Assembly: GCF_004366075.1 (NCBI RefSeq)
Contig: NZ_SODU01000001.1
Span: 310,001-374,000 of the forward strand
Direction of reading: 5' to 3'
Length of the DNA: 64,000 bases
From: Kribbella pratensis
Lineage (GTDB): Bacteria; Actinomycetota; Actinomycetes; Propionibacteriales; Kribbellaceae
In this document: piece after piece, positions 35,949-44,032 of the stretch
How positions within the stretch are numbered: position 1 is the stretch's first letter
How the letters are laid out: the number at the start of each line of letters is the position of its first letter
Translations under genes and position numbers: made by a program
The notes under the pieces: model-generated
The model's input: only the letters and a program-made list of their open reading frames with translations
What the model was told of the DNA's origin: nothing
Databases searched by the model: none

Positions 35949-36480
35949 GAGTTCTCCCGAGATCGCGGCATGCCCCAGACAAGCCCGACAACGCTCCGCG
36001 ATGGTAGCGGTTGCCCAGCGCATCGAAGCCCTCACGCTCGGACAGTTGCATCAAGTTGCAATCCCGTCGGTGGCCACACCGGCCAACCCCAACCACGCCT
36101 CAAACCCGGAGGTTGCCCCCTCAACTGCAGCGTTGCCCACCGAGAAGCCGAGGGGGCAACCCACCACATCAGGGGGCAACCCGACGGATGCAGGAATCAG
36201 ATGCCCGCTGCCGACGGAGCCCATCACAGCCTGAACTCCGGACCGAGGAGGATGACCCGCCGGATCCGGTACGCGCGCCTGCCCACTATGAGCCGGTGCG
36301 GCAACTCCGACCGTCGTCGACTCCTGAGGCGGAGTGCGTGACGGCCTGTTGGGAAACAAATGTGCACATGCCGACGATTTCTTTCCCATCAACGGGACTG
36401 ACGGCCGGCCAACGCCCGTAACTGAACGGCATTGCGTTGATCCCCGCGCGTGCCAACTGACGTCCACGGAGGCAGGCTGA
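35949..36480. other. 532-bp intergenic region with short repeats
   Basis: No convincing gene is seen; the open frames here have poor coding character. It should hold the promoter of the frameshifted gene. Its one clear structure is a three-copy AGGGGGCAACC repeat (separate entry). The remainder shows nothing I can name. Confidence 0.5.
36111..36181. repeat. three-copy AGGGGGCAACC repeat
   Basis: AGGGGGCAACC occurs at 36151-36161 and 36171-36181 (20 bp apart, two helical turns) and in inverted form GGTTGCCCCCT at 36111-36121. The inverted copies could form an RNA stem of 11 bp, or the set could bind a protein. No gene overlaps it. Confidence 0.5.
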
Positions 36481-36516
36481 GTCTTCGGTGCCGCCCCCTG
36501 CGGTGGCACCGAAGAC
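36481..36516 (-). terminator. terminator hairpin downstream of kamA
   Basis: GTCTTCGGTGCC pairs with GGCACCGAAGAC (12 bp) around a 12-nt GC-rich loop, 8 bp past the kamA stop. Confidence 0.7.
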
Positions 36517-36524
36517 GGATCGGG

Positions 36525-37988
36525 TCAGTTGATGTCGAGGAGTTTTTGGGCCTCGGCGGTGGTGCGGGAGGCGGCGGCGCGGGCCTCGGCTTCGGCCAGG
36601 TGGTTGCCGGCGTGCTGGGACCACCAGTCCTGGCCCTCGACAGGCAGCGTGTCGATCGGGTCGTAGTACTCGTAGGTGCGGTTCAGCGCGTCAGGATCCT
36701 GCTGCTCGATGCCCGTGCGGTAGTTCTTCTTCCAGTACGAGATTCCGCGGACCTCGTCGTACTCGGACAGCTGGTGCACCCAGCGCTTCCCGACGTACGG
36801 GACGTCGCACACGATGCGCGGTGTCGCGAAGCCGGGGAGGTAGCCGAGGATCCCGTGCTGCAGGTGCTGCGCGTCGCGGACCGACACCCGCCAGTGCTCC
36901 GAGAACGGGATCATGTCGCACATGTAGAAGTAGTACGGCGTGATGTTCGCGCCGTCGAGCAACGCGAAGCACAGGTCGAGCAGCTGCGGGATCGAGTCGT
37001 TGACGCCGCGCATCAGGACGCCCTGGTTCCGCACGTCCCGCAGACCGGCCTCGAGCATCGCCTTCGACGCCTCGGCGACCAGTGGGGTCACGGACTGCGC
37101 CGCGTTGACGTGCGTGTGCATCGCGAGCATCACGCCGCGGTCCCGCGCGACGCCGGCGACGCGCGCGACGCCGGACCGGACGTCGTCGGACAGCCAGTGC
37201 TGCGGCATCCCCATCAGCGCCTTGGTGGCGAGCCGGATGTCGCGGATGTTCTCGATCTCGAGCAGGTTCATCAGGAACGCCTCGAGCCGCGGCCACGGCA
37301 TGTTCGCCACATCGCCACCGGAGACGACGACGTCCCGGACTCCCGGCGTACGGCGCAGGTAGTCGAGCATGTCGTCGAGCCGGGTCTGCGGCTTGGCGAC
37401 GAACTTGAGCTTGTCGATCACCGGCGTCGAGTTCCCGACCAGGTCCATCCGCGTGCAGTGCCCGCAGTACTGCGGGCACGTCGGCAGGACCTCCGCGAGG
37501 ACCTTGGTCGGGTAGCGGTGGGTCAACCCCTCCGTGGCCCACATCTCGTGCTCGTGCAGCGAGTCCCGGGCCGCGTGCGGGTGCGACGGCCAGTCGGTAC
37601 GGCGGTCGCTGAACACGGGCAGCATGTACCGGCGGACCGGGTCGGCGTAGAACGCCTCCGTGTAGTCAGCCGCACCGGAAGGAACGATGGTGTTCAGCAT
37701 CTGCGGCGGCAGCAGCATCGACATGGTCGCGCGCTCGGCCTGGTCCCGGGTGAGGTCGTCGTACAGCCGGTCCTCGAGCAGGTCGCCCATCACCTCGCGC
37801 AGTTGCTTCACGTTCTTCACGCAGTGCGACCGCTGCCATTGCGCCGAGCGCCACTCCTCGGCCGTGACGTCCTTCCATCCGGGCAGCCGGGTCCAGTCCG
37901 GTTCGACCAGCTCGGCGCGCCGATAGAGGTACGGCTGGCCGTCGCCAGGCTCCGAACGAGCCAGCTCCGGGGTGATCAGGTCGGTCAC
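36525..37988 (-). CDS. kamA: lysine 2,3-aminomutase (radical SAM)
   Basis: 487 residues from GTG with GGAGGA upstream. The radical-SAM cluster motif is C171-x3-C175-x2-C178 (CPQYCGHC). The PLP lysine probably lies in DVPYVGKRWVHQ near residue 420. The enzyme moves the alpha-amino group of L-lysine to C3, giving L-beta-lysine, using a 4Fe-4S cluster, SAM and PLP. It is divergent from the kdd-kamDE-kal cluster, which supports lysine over glutamate as substrate. The radical chemistry is oxygen-sensitive, which is notable in a likely aerobe. Confidence 0.9.
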   Translation of the reverse strand: MTDLITPELARSEPGDGQPYLYRRAELVEPDWTRLPGWKDVTAEEWRSAQWQRSHCVKNVKQLREVMGDLLEDRLYDDLTRDQAERATMSMLLPPQMLNTIVPSGAADYTEAFYADPVRRYMLPVFSDRRTDWPSHPHAARDSLHEHEMWATEGLTHRYPTKVLAEVLPTCPQYCGHCTRMDLVGNSTPVIDKLKFVAKPQTRLDDMLDYLRRTPGVRDVVVSGGDVANMPWPRLEAFLMNLLEIENIRDIRLATKALMGMPQHWLSDDVRSGVARVAGVARDRGVMLAMHTHVNAAQSVTPLVAEASKAMLEAGLRDVRNQGVLMRGVNDSIPQLLDLCFALLDGANITPYYFYMCDMIPFSEHWRVSVRDAQHLQHGILGYLPGFATPRIVCDVPYVGKRWVHQLSEYDEVRGISYWKKNYRTGIEQQDPDALNRTYEYYDPIDTLPVEGQDWWSQHAGNHLAEAEARAAASRTTAEAQKLLDIN

Positions 37989-38132
37989 AGGTCCTCCGCG
38001 GGGCTTCAGGGGTATTGCTGTCTCATGTGAGGATAGCGACAGAACGTCCTTCAGATCCAACAGTACGCCGCAAGAATTCCCGTCAGGACATGCTGTGAGT
38101 AGTATTTTGCCCGACCGCACAGAGGAGGATCC

Positions 38133-39176
38133 GTGTCATCCAGCCCGGTAGGACTGCACCGTGTACTCGCGCCGTCCGGCGTGTTGCCGCAGGCGGCGGA
38201 GAGACTCGACGCACGTCCCGGGATCTGGCCCGACGAGGTCCGCATCGCGGTCGAGCGGCTGAACCTGGACGCCGCGTCGTACCGCCAGCTCGCCGAAGCG
38301 CACGGCGGTGACGGTACGGCGATCCGCCACGCGGTCCTGGACATCGTCGAGACCCGCGGCAAGATGCAGAACCCGGTCACCGGCTCCGGCGGCATGCTGG
38401 TCGGCGTGGTCGACGAGGTCGGTCCCGACTCGCCCCTCGGTCTCGCGCCTGGCGACCGAGTGGCCACGCTGGTCTCGCTCACGCTGACCCCGCTGCAGAT
38501 CACCGACGAACTGCGGGACTGGGACGGCAAGAGCGAGCAGGTACCGGCGCAGGGGCACGCGATCCTGTTCGCGCGGTCGATCGTCGCGAAGCTCCCCGAC
38601 GACCTCAAGCCGGAGCTGTCGCTGGCCGTGATGGACGTCTGCGGCGCCCCGGCCCTGACCGCTCGCGTGGTGCGATCGTATGTCGACAAAGGCATAAAGC
38701 CTGTCGTGTCAGTAATTGGCGGCGCAGGTAAATCCGGTTCGTTGTCACTGGCTGCGGCCCGCGCCGCCGGGGCTGCTCGCACGATCGGTGTTGTGCCGGT
38801 GCAGCCCGAGCAGGATCGCCTGATCGAAGCCGGTCTGGCCGATGTCGTGACGCTGGCCGACGCCCGCGATCCGGTGGCGCTGGCCAAGGCGGTCGAGGAC
38901 GCCGGGGGACCCGCGGACATCACGGTGGTGTGCGTCGACGTACCGGGGTGTGAGCACGGAGCAGTCCTGTCGACAGCGGCCGGCGGCACTGTGATCTTCT
39001 TCTCGATGGCGACCTCGTTCTCCGCGGCCGCGCTCGGCGCAGAAGGTCTCGCCGCGGACGTCACGATGCTCGTCGGCAACGGGTACGTGCCCGGGCATGC
39101 GGACTATGCGATGGAGCTGTTGCGGACCGAGCCGGGTGTCCGTGGTCTGTTCGAGAGCAGGCTGGCGGAGGATTAG
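38133..39176 (+). CDS. kdd: L-erythro-3,5-diaminohexanoate dehydrogenase
   Basis: 347 residues, matching the known family length. The N-terminal half resembles a zinc-less alcohol-dehydrogenase-type domain, and a Rossmann fold starts at VVSVIGGAGKSGSLSLAAARAAG (about 190-212). It oxidises 3,5-diaminohexanoate to 3-keto-5-aminohexanoate with NAD+. It is the first gene of the plus-strand lysine cluster, facing kamA across a 144-bp divergent promoter region. Confidence 0.9.
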   Translation: MSSSPVGLHRVLAPSGVLPQAAERLDARPGIWPDEVRIAVERLNLDAASYRQLAEAHGGDGTAIRHAVLDIVETRGKMQNPVTGSGGMLVGVVDEVGPDSPLGLAPGDRVATLVSLTLTPLQITDELRDWDGKSEQVPAQGHAILFARSIVAKLPDDLKPELSLAVMDVCGAPALTARVVRSYVDKGIKPVVSVIGGAGKSGSLSLAAARAAGAARTIGVVPVQPEQDRLIEAGLADVVTLADARDPVALAKAVEDAGGPADITVVCVDVPGCEHGAVLSTAAGGTVIFFSMATSFSAAALGAEGLAADVTMLVGNGYVPGHADYAMELLRTEPGVRGLFESRLAED

Positions 39177-39179
39177 GGC

Positions 39180-40766
39180 GTGCGCACACTTCTGACGAAC
39201 GGTTCCGTCTACTCGCCTGCCGACCCCCACGCGACCGCTATCGCGTTCGACGACGGGGTGGTGACCTGGCTCGGTGACGACACGGGCGCGAGTTCGTACG
39301 CCGACGGCGCGGACGAGGTGATCGACCTCGACGGAAAGCTGGTGACACCTGCCTTCGTCGACGCCCACGTCCACACGGCTGGTGCGGGCGCGATGCTGAC
39401 CGGTCTCGACCTCGCCGGTTCAACCTCGCTGACAGACGCTCTCGATCGCCTCGCGGCGTTCGCGGCGAACCTCCCCGAGGACGCGGTCATCGACAGCGCC
39501 GGCTGGGACGAGACCACCTGGCCGGAGGGCCGCCCGCCAACAACGGAGGAGCTCGACCGCGCAGCCGGCGGCCGCCGCGTCTACCTGTCCCGCATCGACG
39601 GCCACTCCGGCGTCATCTCATCGGCCCTCGTCCCGGTCGCGAAGGACCAAGAGGGGTACGACGAGACCGGCCGCGTGGAGCGCTCCGCGAATCACGCCGT
39701 ACGGGATGCCATCGGTGACCTGATCGGACCGGACCAGCGACGGCAGGTCATCGAGGCCGCGCTCAAGGCCATGGCCGCCAAGGGAATCGGTGCGTTCCAC
39801 GAGATGGCTGCGCCGCACATCGGGCCGCTGTGGGAGTTGCCGATCGTGCGTGAGACGGCCGAGCAGCTCGGCCTGGCCGCGACGCTGTACTGGGGTGAGC
39901 CAGGCGCCTTCGAGCACCTCGGCACCTACGGTCTCGCCGGTCTCGCCGGTGACCTGAACGCGGACGGCGCACTCGGTTCACGTACGGCGGCTTTGCGGGA
40001 GCCGTACGCCGATCGCGCCGACCACCGCGGCCACGCGTACCTGACGGCGGAGCAGATCGCCGAGCACGTGATCGCCTGCACCGAGCGGAACGTGCAGGCC
40101 GGGTTCCACTGCATCGGCGACCAGGCGCTCGACAACATCGCGCGCGGGTTCGAGCTCGCTGCCGAGAAGGTCGGCGTACAGGCGCTCGTCGCGGCGCGGC
40201 ACCGGCTCGAGCACGTCGAAATGGTCGACGAGGCAACGATCGCGACGCTCGCGCGCTGCGGCGTGGTGGCGAGTGTGCAGCCGATGTTCGACAGCCAGTG
40301 GGGCGGTCCGGACGGCATGTACGCCGAGCGCGTCGGCGACCGCTGGCAGGGCATGAACCCGTTCGGTTCGCTGGCCCGTGCCGGCGTCGTACTCGCGTTC
40401 GGCTCGGATGCGCCCGTGACCGAGCTTGGTGGTTGGGAGGCCGTTCGGGCGGCCGCGTTCCACCACGAGCAGTCGGAGCGGATCACTGTCCGGGCGGCGT
40501 TCCAGGCGCATACGCGCGGCGGCTGGCGGGCAGCCGGGATCGATGACGCCGGAGTGCTTGCGCCCAGCACGGCCGCGACGTACGCGATCTGGCAGAGCGA
40601 TGCCGACCTCGTCGTACAGACGCCGGACACGCGTGTCGCCGCGTGGTCGACGGACCCGCGGGCCGGCGTACCGGTGCTGCCGGATCTGAGCCAGGGAACA
40701 CCTACCTGCCTGCGAACCGTCGTCGGTGGTCGTGTGGTCCATGAAGCCGAGGGATGGTCGCAATGA
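39180..40766 (+). CDS. YtcJ-like metal-dependent amidohydrolase in the lysine cluster
   Basis: 528 residues of the amidohydrolase_3 type. Metal ligands are visible in VDAHVHTAG, HCIGDQAL and RHRLEHVEM, and the final Asp is in FGSDAPVTE. The GTG start is 3 bp after the kdd stop, and its own stop overlaps the kamD ATG (ATGA), so it is embedded in the operon. No step of the classical lysine fermentation path needs an amidohydrolase. It may release lysine or beta-lysine from an amide or lactam (inference). Confidence 0.85.
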   Translation: MRTLLTNGSVYSPADPHATAIAFDDGVVTWLGDDTGASSYADGADEVIDLDGKLVTPAFVDAHVHTAGAGAMLTGLDLAGSTSLTDALDRLAAFAANLPEDAVIDSAGWDETTWPEGRPPTTEELDRAAGGRRVYLSRIDGHSGVISSALVPVAKDQEGYDETGRVERSANHAVRDAIGDLIGPDQRRQVIEAALKAMAAKGIGAFHEMAAPHIGPLWELPIVRETAEQLGLAATLYWGEPGAFEHLGTYGLAGLAGDLNADGALGSRTAALREPYADRADHRGHAYLTAEQIAEHVIACTERNVQAGFHCIGDQALDNIARGFELAAEKVGVQALVAARHRLEHVEMVDEATIATLARCGVVASVQPMFDSQWGGPDGMYAERVGDRWQGMNPFGSLARAGVVLAFGSDAPVTELGGWEAVRAAAFHHEQSERITVRAAFQAHTRGGWRAAGIDDAGVLAPSTAATYAIWQSDADLVVQTPDTRVAAWSTDPRAGVPVLPDLSQGTPTCLRTVVGGRVVHEAEGWSQ

Positions 40767-42322
40767 ACAAGAAGCTGGACCTCGATCCAGTCACCGTCCG
40801 GAAGGCGCGCAGCCTCGCGCGCAAGGCCGGGAAGCCGATCGTCAACCTCGCTCGGCAGCACACCACGGTGTCGGTCGAGCGAGCTGTACTGCGGCTCGCC
40901 GGGCTGACCGGTGCCGACACCGAAGGCATCCCGTGGGTGAACCGGCTCGCCGACACCGTGCGTGCGGACGTCGGCCTCGAGCACGGTCTCGCGCTGCCGG
41001 TGTGGGACGCGCTGCTGCGTGGTGAGGCCGAGGACCTGGCGGTGCTGGCGCAGAAAGCCGCATCGGGTTCCGTCACGTTCCGGATGCCCGAGGGGCGCGA
41101 CGGTGTCCGGGCTCGGTCCGCCGCGCGCAAGGCCGCAACTGCCGGGATGAAGCGGATCGACGGGCGGCGGCGGGAGCGGGACCGGCTGATCAAGCGGCAC
41201 GGCGACCCCGAGCAGCGGCCGTGGATCTACCTGATCGTTGCCACCGGCGACATCTACGAGGACATCCCGCAGGCGCAGGCGGCCGCGCGGGAAGGCGCCG
41301 ACATCATCGCGGTGATCCGGTCGACGGGGCAGTCGCTGCTCGACTACGTGCCGGAGGGCCCGACTCGCGAGGGGTTCGCCGGCACGTACGCGACGCAGGA
41401 GAACTTCCGGCTGATGCGTGCCGCCCTGGACGAGTCGTCCAAGGAGCTCGGCCGCTACGTGCGCCTCACGAACTACGCGTCCGGTCTGTGCATGCCGGAG
41501 ATCGCGACGCTGGCCGGGCTCGAGCGGCTCGACATGATGCTGAACGACTCGATGTACGGGATCCTCTTCCGCGACATCAACCCGATCCGGACGTTCGTCG
41601 ACCAGCGGTTCAGCCGCCAGATCCACGCCCGCGCCGGGATCATCATCAACACCGGCGAGGACAACTACCTGACCACCGCGGACGCGGTCGAGGCCGCGCA
41701 CACCGTGACGGTCTCGCAGCTCCTGAACGAGTACTTCGCCAAGGAGGCCGGGCTCGAGGACTGGCAGCTGGGTCTCGGGCACGCGTTCGAGATCAACCCT
41801 GACATCCCGGACTCGTTCCGGCTCGAGCTCGCGCACGCGATGCTGGCGCGGCAGCTGTTCCCGAACGCGCCGCTGAAGTGGATGCCGCCGACCCGGCACA
41901 TGACCGGTGACGTGTTCCGCGGGTACCTGCTGGACGGGTTCTTCAACCTGGCCGGCGCGATGACCGGACAGGGCATCCTGCTGGTCGGCATGATGACCGA
42001 GGCCGTCGTGACGCCGTGGATCTCGGACCGCGACCTGGCACTGCAGAACGTCCGCTACGTCTTGGGTGCCGCGGGCAACCTTCATGAGGACTTCCGGCCG
42101 GAGCCGAACGGGTTCATCGCGTCCCGGGCCCGCCAGGTGCTCGGCGAGTCGGTCGAGCTGCTGGACCGGATCGTCGACGACGGCCTGCTGAACGCGATCG
42201 GCGACGGCACCTTCGGCCTGATGAAACGTCCGCAGGACGCCGGTCGCGGGCTGGACGGGGTCGCGCGCAAGTCGCCGGCGTACTACAACCCGGCGATCGA
42301 GCTGTTGGAGGAGGGCCAGTGA
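40763..42322 (+). CDS. kamD: lysine 5,6-aminomutase alpha subunit
   Basis: 519 residues with strong full-length similarity to KamD, the TIM-barrel subunit that holds adenosylcobalamin and PLP with KamE. Recognisable segments include the conserved RLTNYASGLCMPEIA and LTTADAVEAAHTVT. The complex migrates the terminal amino group of L-beta-lysine from C6 to C5, giving 3,5-diaminohexanoate. The ATG follows GAGGGA and overlaps the previous stop. The stop overlaps kamE by ATGA-type coupling. Confidence 0.95.
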   Translation: MNKKLDLDPVTVRKARSLARKAGKPIVNLARQHTTVSVERAVLRLAGLTGADTEGIPWVNRLADTVRADVGLEHGLALPVWDALLRGEAEDLAVLAQKAASGSVTFRMPEGRDGVRARSAARKAATAGMKRIDGRRRERDRLIKRHGDPEQRPWIYLIVATGDIYEDIPQAQAAAREGADIIAVIRSTGQSLLDYVPEGPTREGFAGTYATQENFRLMRAALDESSKELGRYVRLTNYASGLCMPEIATLAGLERLDMMLNDSMYGILFRDINPIRTFVDQRFSRQIHARAGIIINTGEDNYLTTADAVEAAHTVTVSQLLNEYFAKEAGLEDWQLGLGHAFEINPDIPDSFRLELAHAMLARQLFPNAPLKWMPPTRHMTGDVFRGYLLDGFFNLAGAMTGQGILLVGMMTEAVVTPWISDRDLALQNVRYVLGAAGNLHEDFRPEPNGFIASRARQVLGESVELLDRIVDDGLLNAIGDGTFGLMKRPQDAGRGLDGVARKSPAYYNPAIELLEEGQ

Positions 42323-43071
42323 GCATCATCCGGCCGTACGGCGACACCACGGGCGACGGGATGGTGCAGCTGTCGTTCACGTTGCCCGTCCCGCACGACA
42401 AACGCGCCGAGGGTGCGGCGGTCCAGCTGGCCAACAAGATGGGCATGGACCCGGCCCTGGTCGTGCACTCGAAGCCGATCGGCCCGGACTTCACGTTCTT
42501 CGTGGTCTACGGTCCTGTGAACCACCTGGTGGACACGTCGAAGGTCGAGGTCATCGAGCGCGACTACCCGCTGCTGTCGCCGAAGGAGGTCAACCTCGCG
42601 ATCCGCAAGGGGCTGCGCCGCCGGCTGACCGTGGTCGGCGCGTGCATCGGCACCGACGCGCACACGGTCGGGATCGACGCGATCCTCAACATCAAGGGAT
42701 TCGCGGGGGAGAAGGGCCTGGAGTACTACCGCGAGGTGAAGGTCGTGAACCTCGGCGCGCAGGTCGCCGTACCCGAGCTGGTCCGGCGCGCCAAGGCCGA
42801 CAAGGCCGACGCGATCCTGGTGTCGCAGGTGGTGACGCAGCGCGAGGCGCACGTACTCAACACCAAGGAGATGTCCGCGGCGTTCCGGGAGGCGTACGCC
42901 GAGGACGCGCGCCCCGTACTTGTTGCCGGCGGCCCCCGTTTCACCGAGCAGATGGCCGGCGAGCTCGGCGTCGACCGGGTGTTCGGCCGGGGGACCACGC
43001 CGGGTGAAGTGGCCAGCTATCTCGTCGACGCGCTCGTGACTCGGCGTCATGCCTACAGGAAGACTGCATAA
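42319..43071 (+). CDS. kamE: lysine 5,6-aminomutase beta subunit (cobalamin-binding)
   Basis: 250 residues. The cobalamin motif DAHTVG (113-118, DxHxxG) supplies His115 as lower ligand. Lys126, 11 residues later, matches the spacing of the PLP lysine after the cobalamin His in the characterised Clostridium enzyme. The Rossmann B12-binding domain occupies about 100-240. The start codon lies 4 bp inside the kamD end. It needs adenosylcobalamin, but no B12 riboswitch was found near the cluster. Confidence 0.95.
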   Translation: MSIIRPYGDTTGDGMVQLSFTLPVPHDKRAEGAAVQLANKMGMDPALVVHSKPIGPDFTFFVVYGPVNHLVDTSKVEVIERDYPLLSPKEVNLAIRKGLRRRLTVVGACIGTDAHTVGIDAILNIKGFAGEKGLEYYREVKVVNLGAQVAVPELVRRAKADKADAILVSQVVTQREAHVLNTKEMSAAFREAYAEDARPVLVAGGPRFTEQMAGELGVDRVFGRGTTPGEVASYLVDALVTRRHAYRKTA

Positions 43072-43073
43072 AG

Positions 43074-43463
43074 GTGTCAAAGGCAACCGTTGGACTGACC
43101 GTCACGCACCGGCGCTACGTCCCGTACAGCCACGCGCACTACGCCGGCAACCTGGTCGACGGCGCGTACGTGCTCGCGCTGTTCGGTGACGTCGCGACCG
43201 AGGTCTGCATCCAGGCGGACGATGACGAAGGCCTGTTCGCGTCGTACTCCGACGTGCAGTTCCTGCAGCCGCTGCGCGCGGGTGACGTGGTCGAGGTGCA
43301 GGCAACGATCAGCCGGGTCGGGAACCGCAGCCGTGACCTCGACTTCAGCGCGTACGTCGTGTGCCGCGGACGTCCCGACCGATCCGCGTCGGCGGCCGAG
43401 GTGCTCGCCGAGCCGCTGGAGATCACCCGCGCCAAGGGAACCGTCGTCGTACCGGTTGGGTGA
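43074..43463 (+). CDS. kal: 3-aminobutyryl-CoA ammonia-lyase (hotdog fold)
   Basis: 129 residues, the family length. It opens with the conserved THRRYVPYSHAHYAGNLVDGA, and YSDVQFLQPLRAGDVVEVQA is the hotdog signature region. It removes ammonia from L-3-aminobutyryl-CoA to give crotonyl-CoA, the last amine step of lysine fermentation, which then feeds beta-oxidation or butyrate metabolism. GTG start 2 bp after the kamE stop with no strong ribosome site, so translation is probably coupled. Confidence 0.9.
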   Translation: MSKATVGLTVTHRRYVPYSHAHYAGNLVDGAYVLALFGDVATEVCIQADDDEGLFASYSDVQFLQPLRAGDVVEVQATISRVGNRSRDLDFSAYVVCRGRPDRSASAAEVLAEPLEITRAKGTVVVPVG

Positions 43464-43597
43464 CGTTTGGTTGCCGTGGGTAACGATCACGTGGAGTGCT
43501 GATATCGCTCTGTAACGTGACTCGGCTGAAGGATACTCGTTTTCCCTTGTAGGGCAGGCGATCGTGTTACAACGGCCTCAAAGAGCCGGGGGAGAGG

Positions 43598-43626
43598 TTG
43601 ACACCGTCGCCGCCAGCGAGCATCGT
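43598..43626 (+). promoter_or_regulatory. candidate promoter upstream of the structured region
   Basis: TTGACA at 43598-43603, a 17-bp spacer, then CATCGT at 43621-43626. A start near 43633 would give an RNA that ends at the hairpin near 43860, or continues into lnt as a 400-nt leader. Confidence 0.45.
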
Positions 43627-43632
43627 TTTGGG

Positions 43633-43866
43633 AGTCGTCACAACCCGTTCGTTCAACGGTCACACGAAGTTCGGCCACCGGATGATCCCGCGACGCTGAC
43701 CAGGTCAGAGCCAGGCTTGAGTCGACGGGGGCTGAGATCACCGGCGGTGAGCCCCCCGCGGGGCAGAGGTGGAAGAGGCTCGGCGGCCAGTAGACAACAG
43801 CCCGACAGTGCGCAGCCAGCGCATCGACGGTTGGTCCGAAGGCACGCCGAGCCTCTTTCCTCTTTT
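43633..43866 (+). ncRNA. possible structured RNA or lnt leader with terminator-like 3' stem
   Basis: No protein gene fits 43464-44032 (569 bp). The stretch contains two foldable elements. In the first, GGGGGC and GCCCCC (43727-43732/43751-43756) enclose TCACC-GGC-GGTGA with a 5-nt bulge. In the second, AAGAGGCTCGGCG pairs with CGCCGAGCCTCTT (43773-43785/43845-43857) and is followed by a U-rich TTCCTCTTTT. It could be a separate small RNA or an attenuating 5' leader of lnt. I could not match it to a known riboswitch class. Confidence 0.4.
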
Positions 43867-44032
43867 CCCGGCCCCTTCACTCCGATGCGGCAGCCGGAAT
43901 CCCAGGCGTGTAGTTCCCCGCCGTCCGGTCCGGACACCGTTCTGGCTACTGACCGGATACATTCGCGTGCCCCGGACGTTGTACGGTCGTGCGACCGGCG
44001 TCCGCCGGTGCGGTGAGGACAAGGGGTACGGC

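Noticed and set aside
36051..36509. 152-residue minus-strand open frame in the intergenic region
   Set aside because: No ribosome site, no family resemblance, and it spans the kamA terminator and the repeat cluster.
37989..38132. Cobalamin riboswitch upstream of the kam cluster
   Set aside because: No B12-box-like sequence or suitable stem set is visible in the 144-bp kamA-kdd gap, although KamDE need adenosylcobalamin.
39926..42085. 719-residue minus-strand open frame over the amidohydrolase and kamD
   Set aside because: It mirrors well-supported genes on the plus strand and lacks any recognisable domain.
43725..43760. TPP-riboswitch-like CTGAGA motif in the lnt leader
   Set aside because: Only the CTGAGA hexamer matches. 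The other conserved TPP elements are missing.
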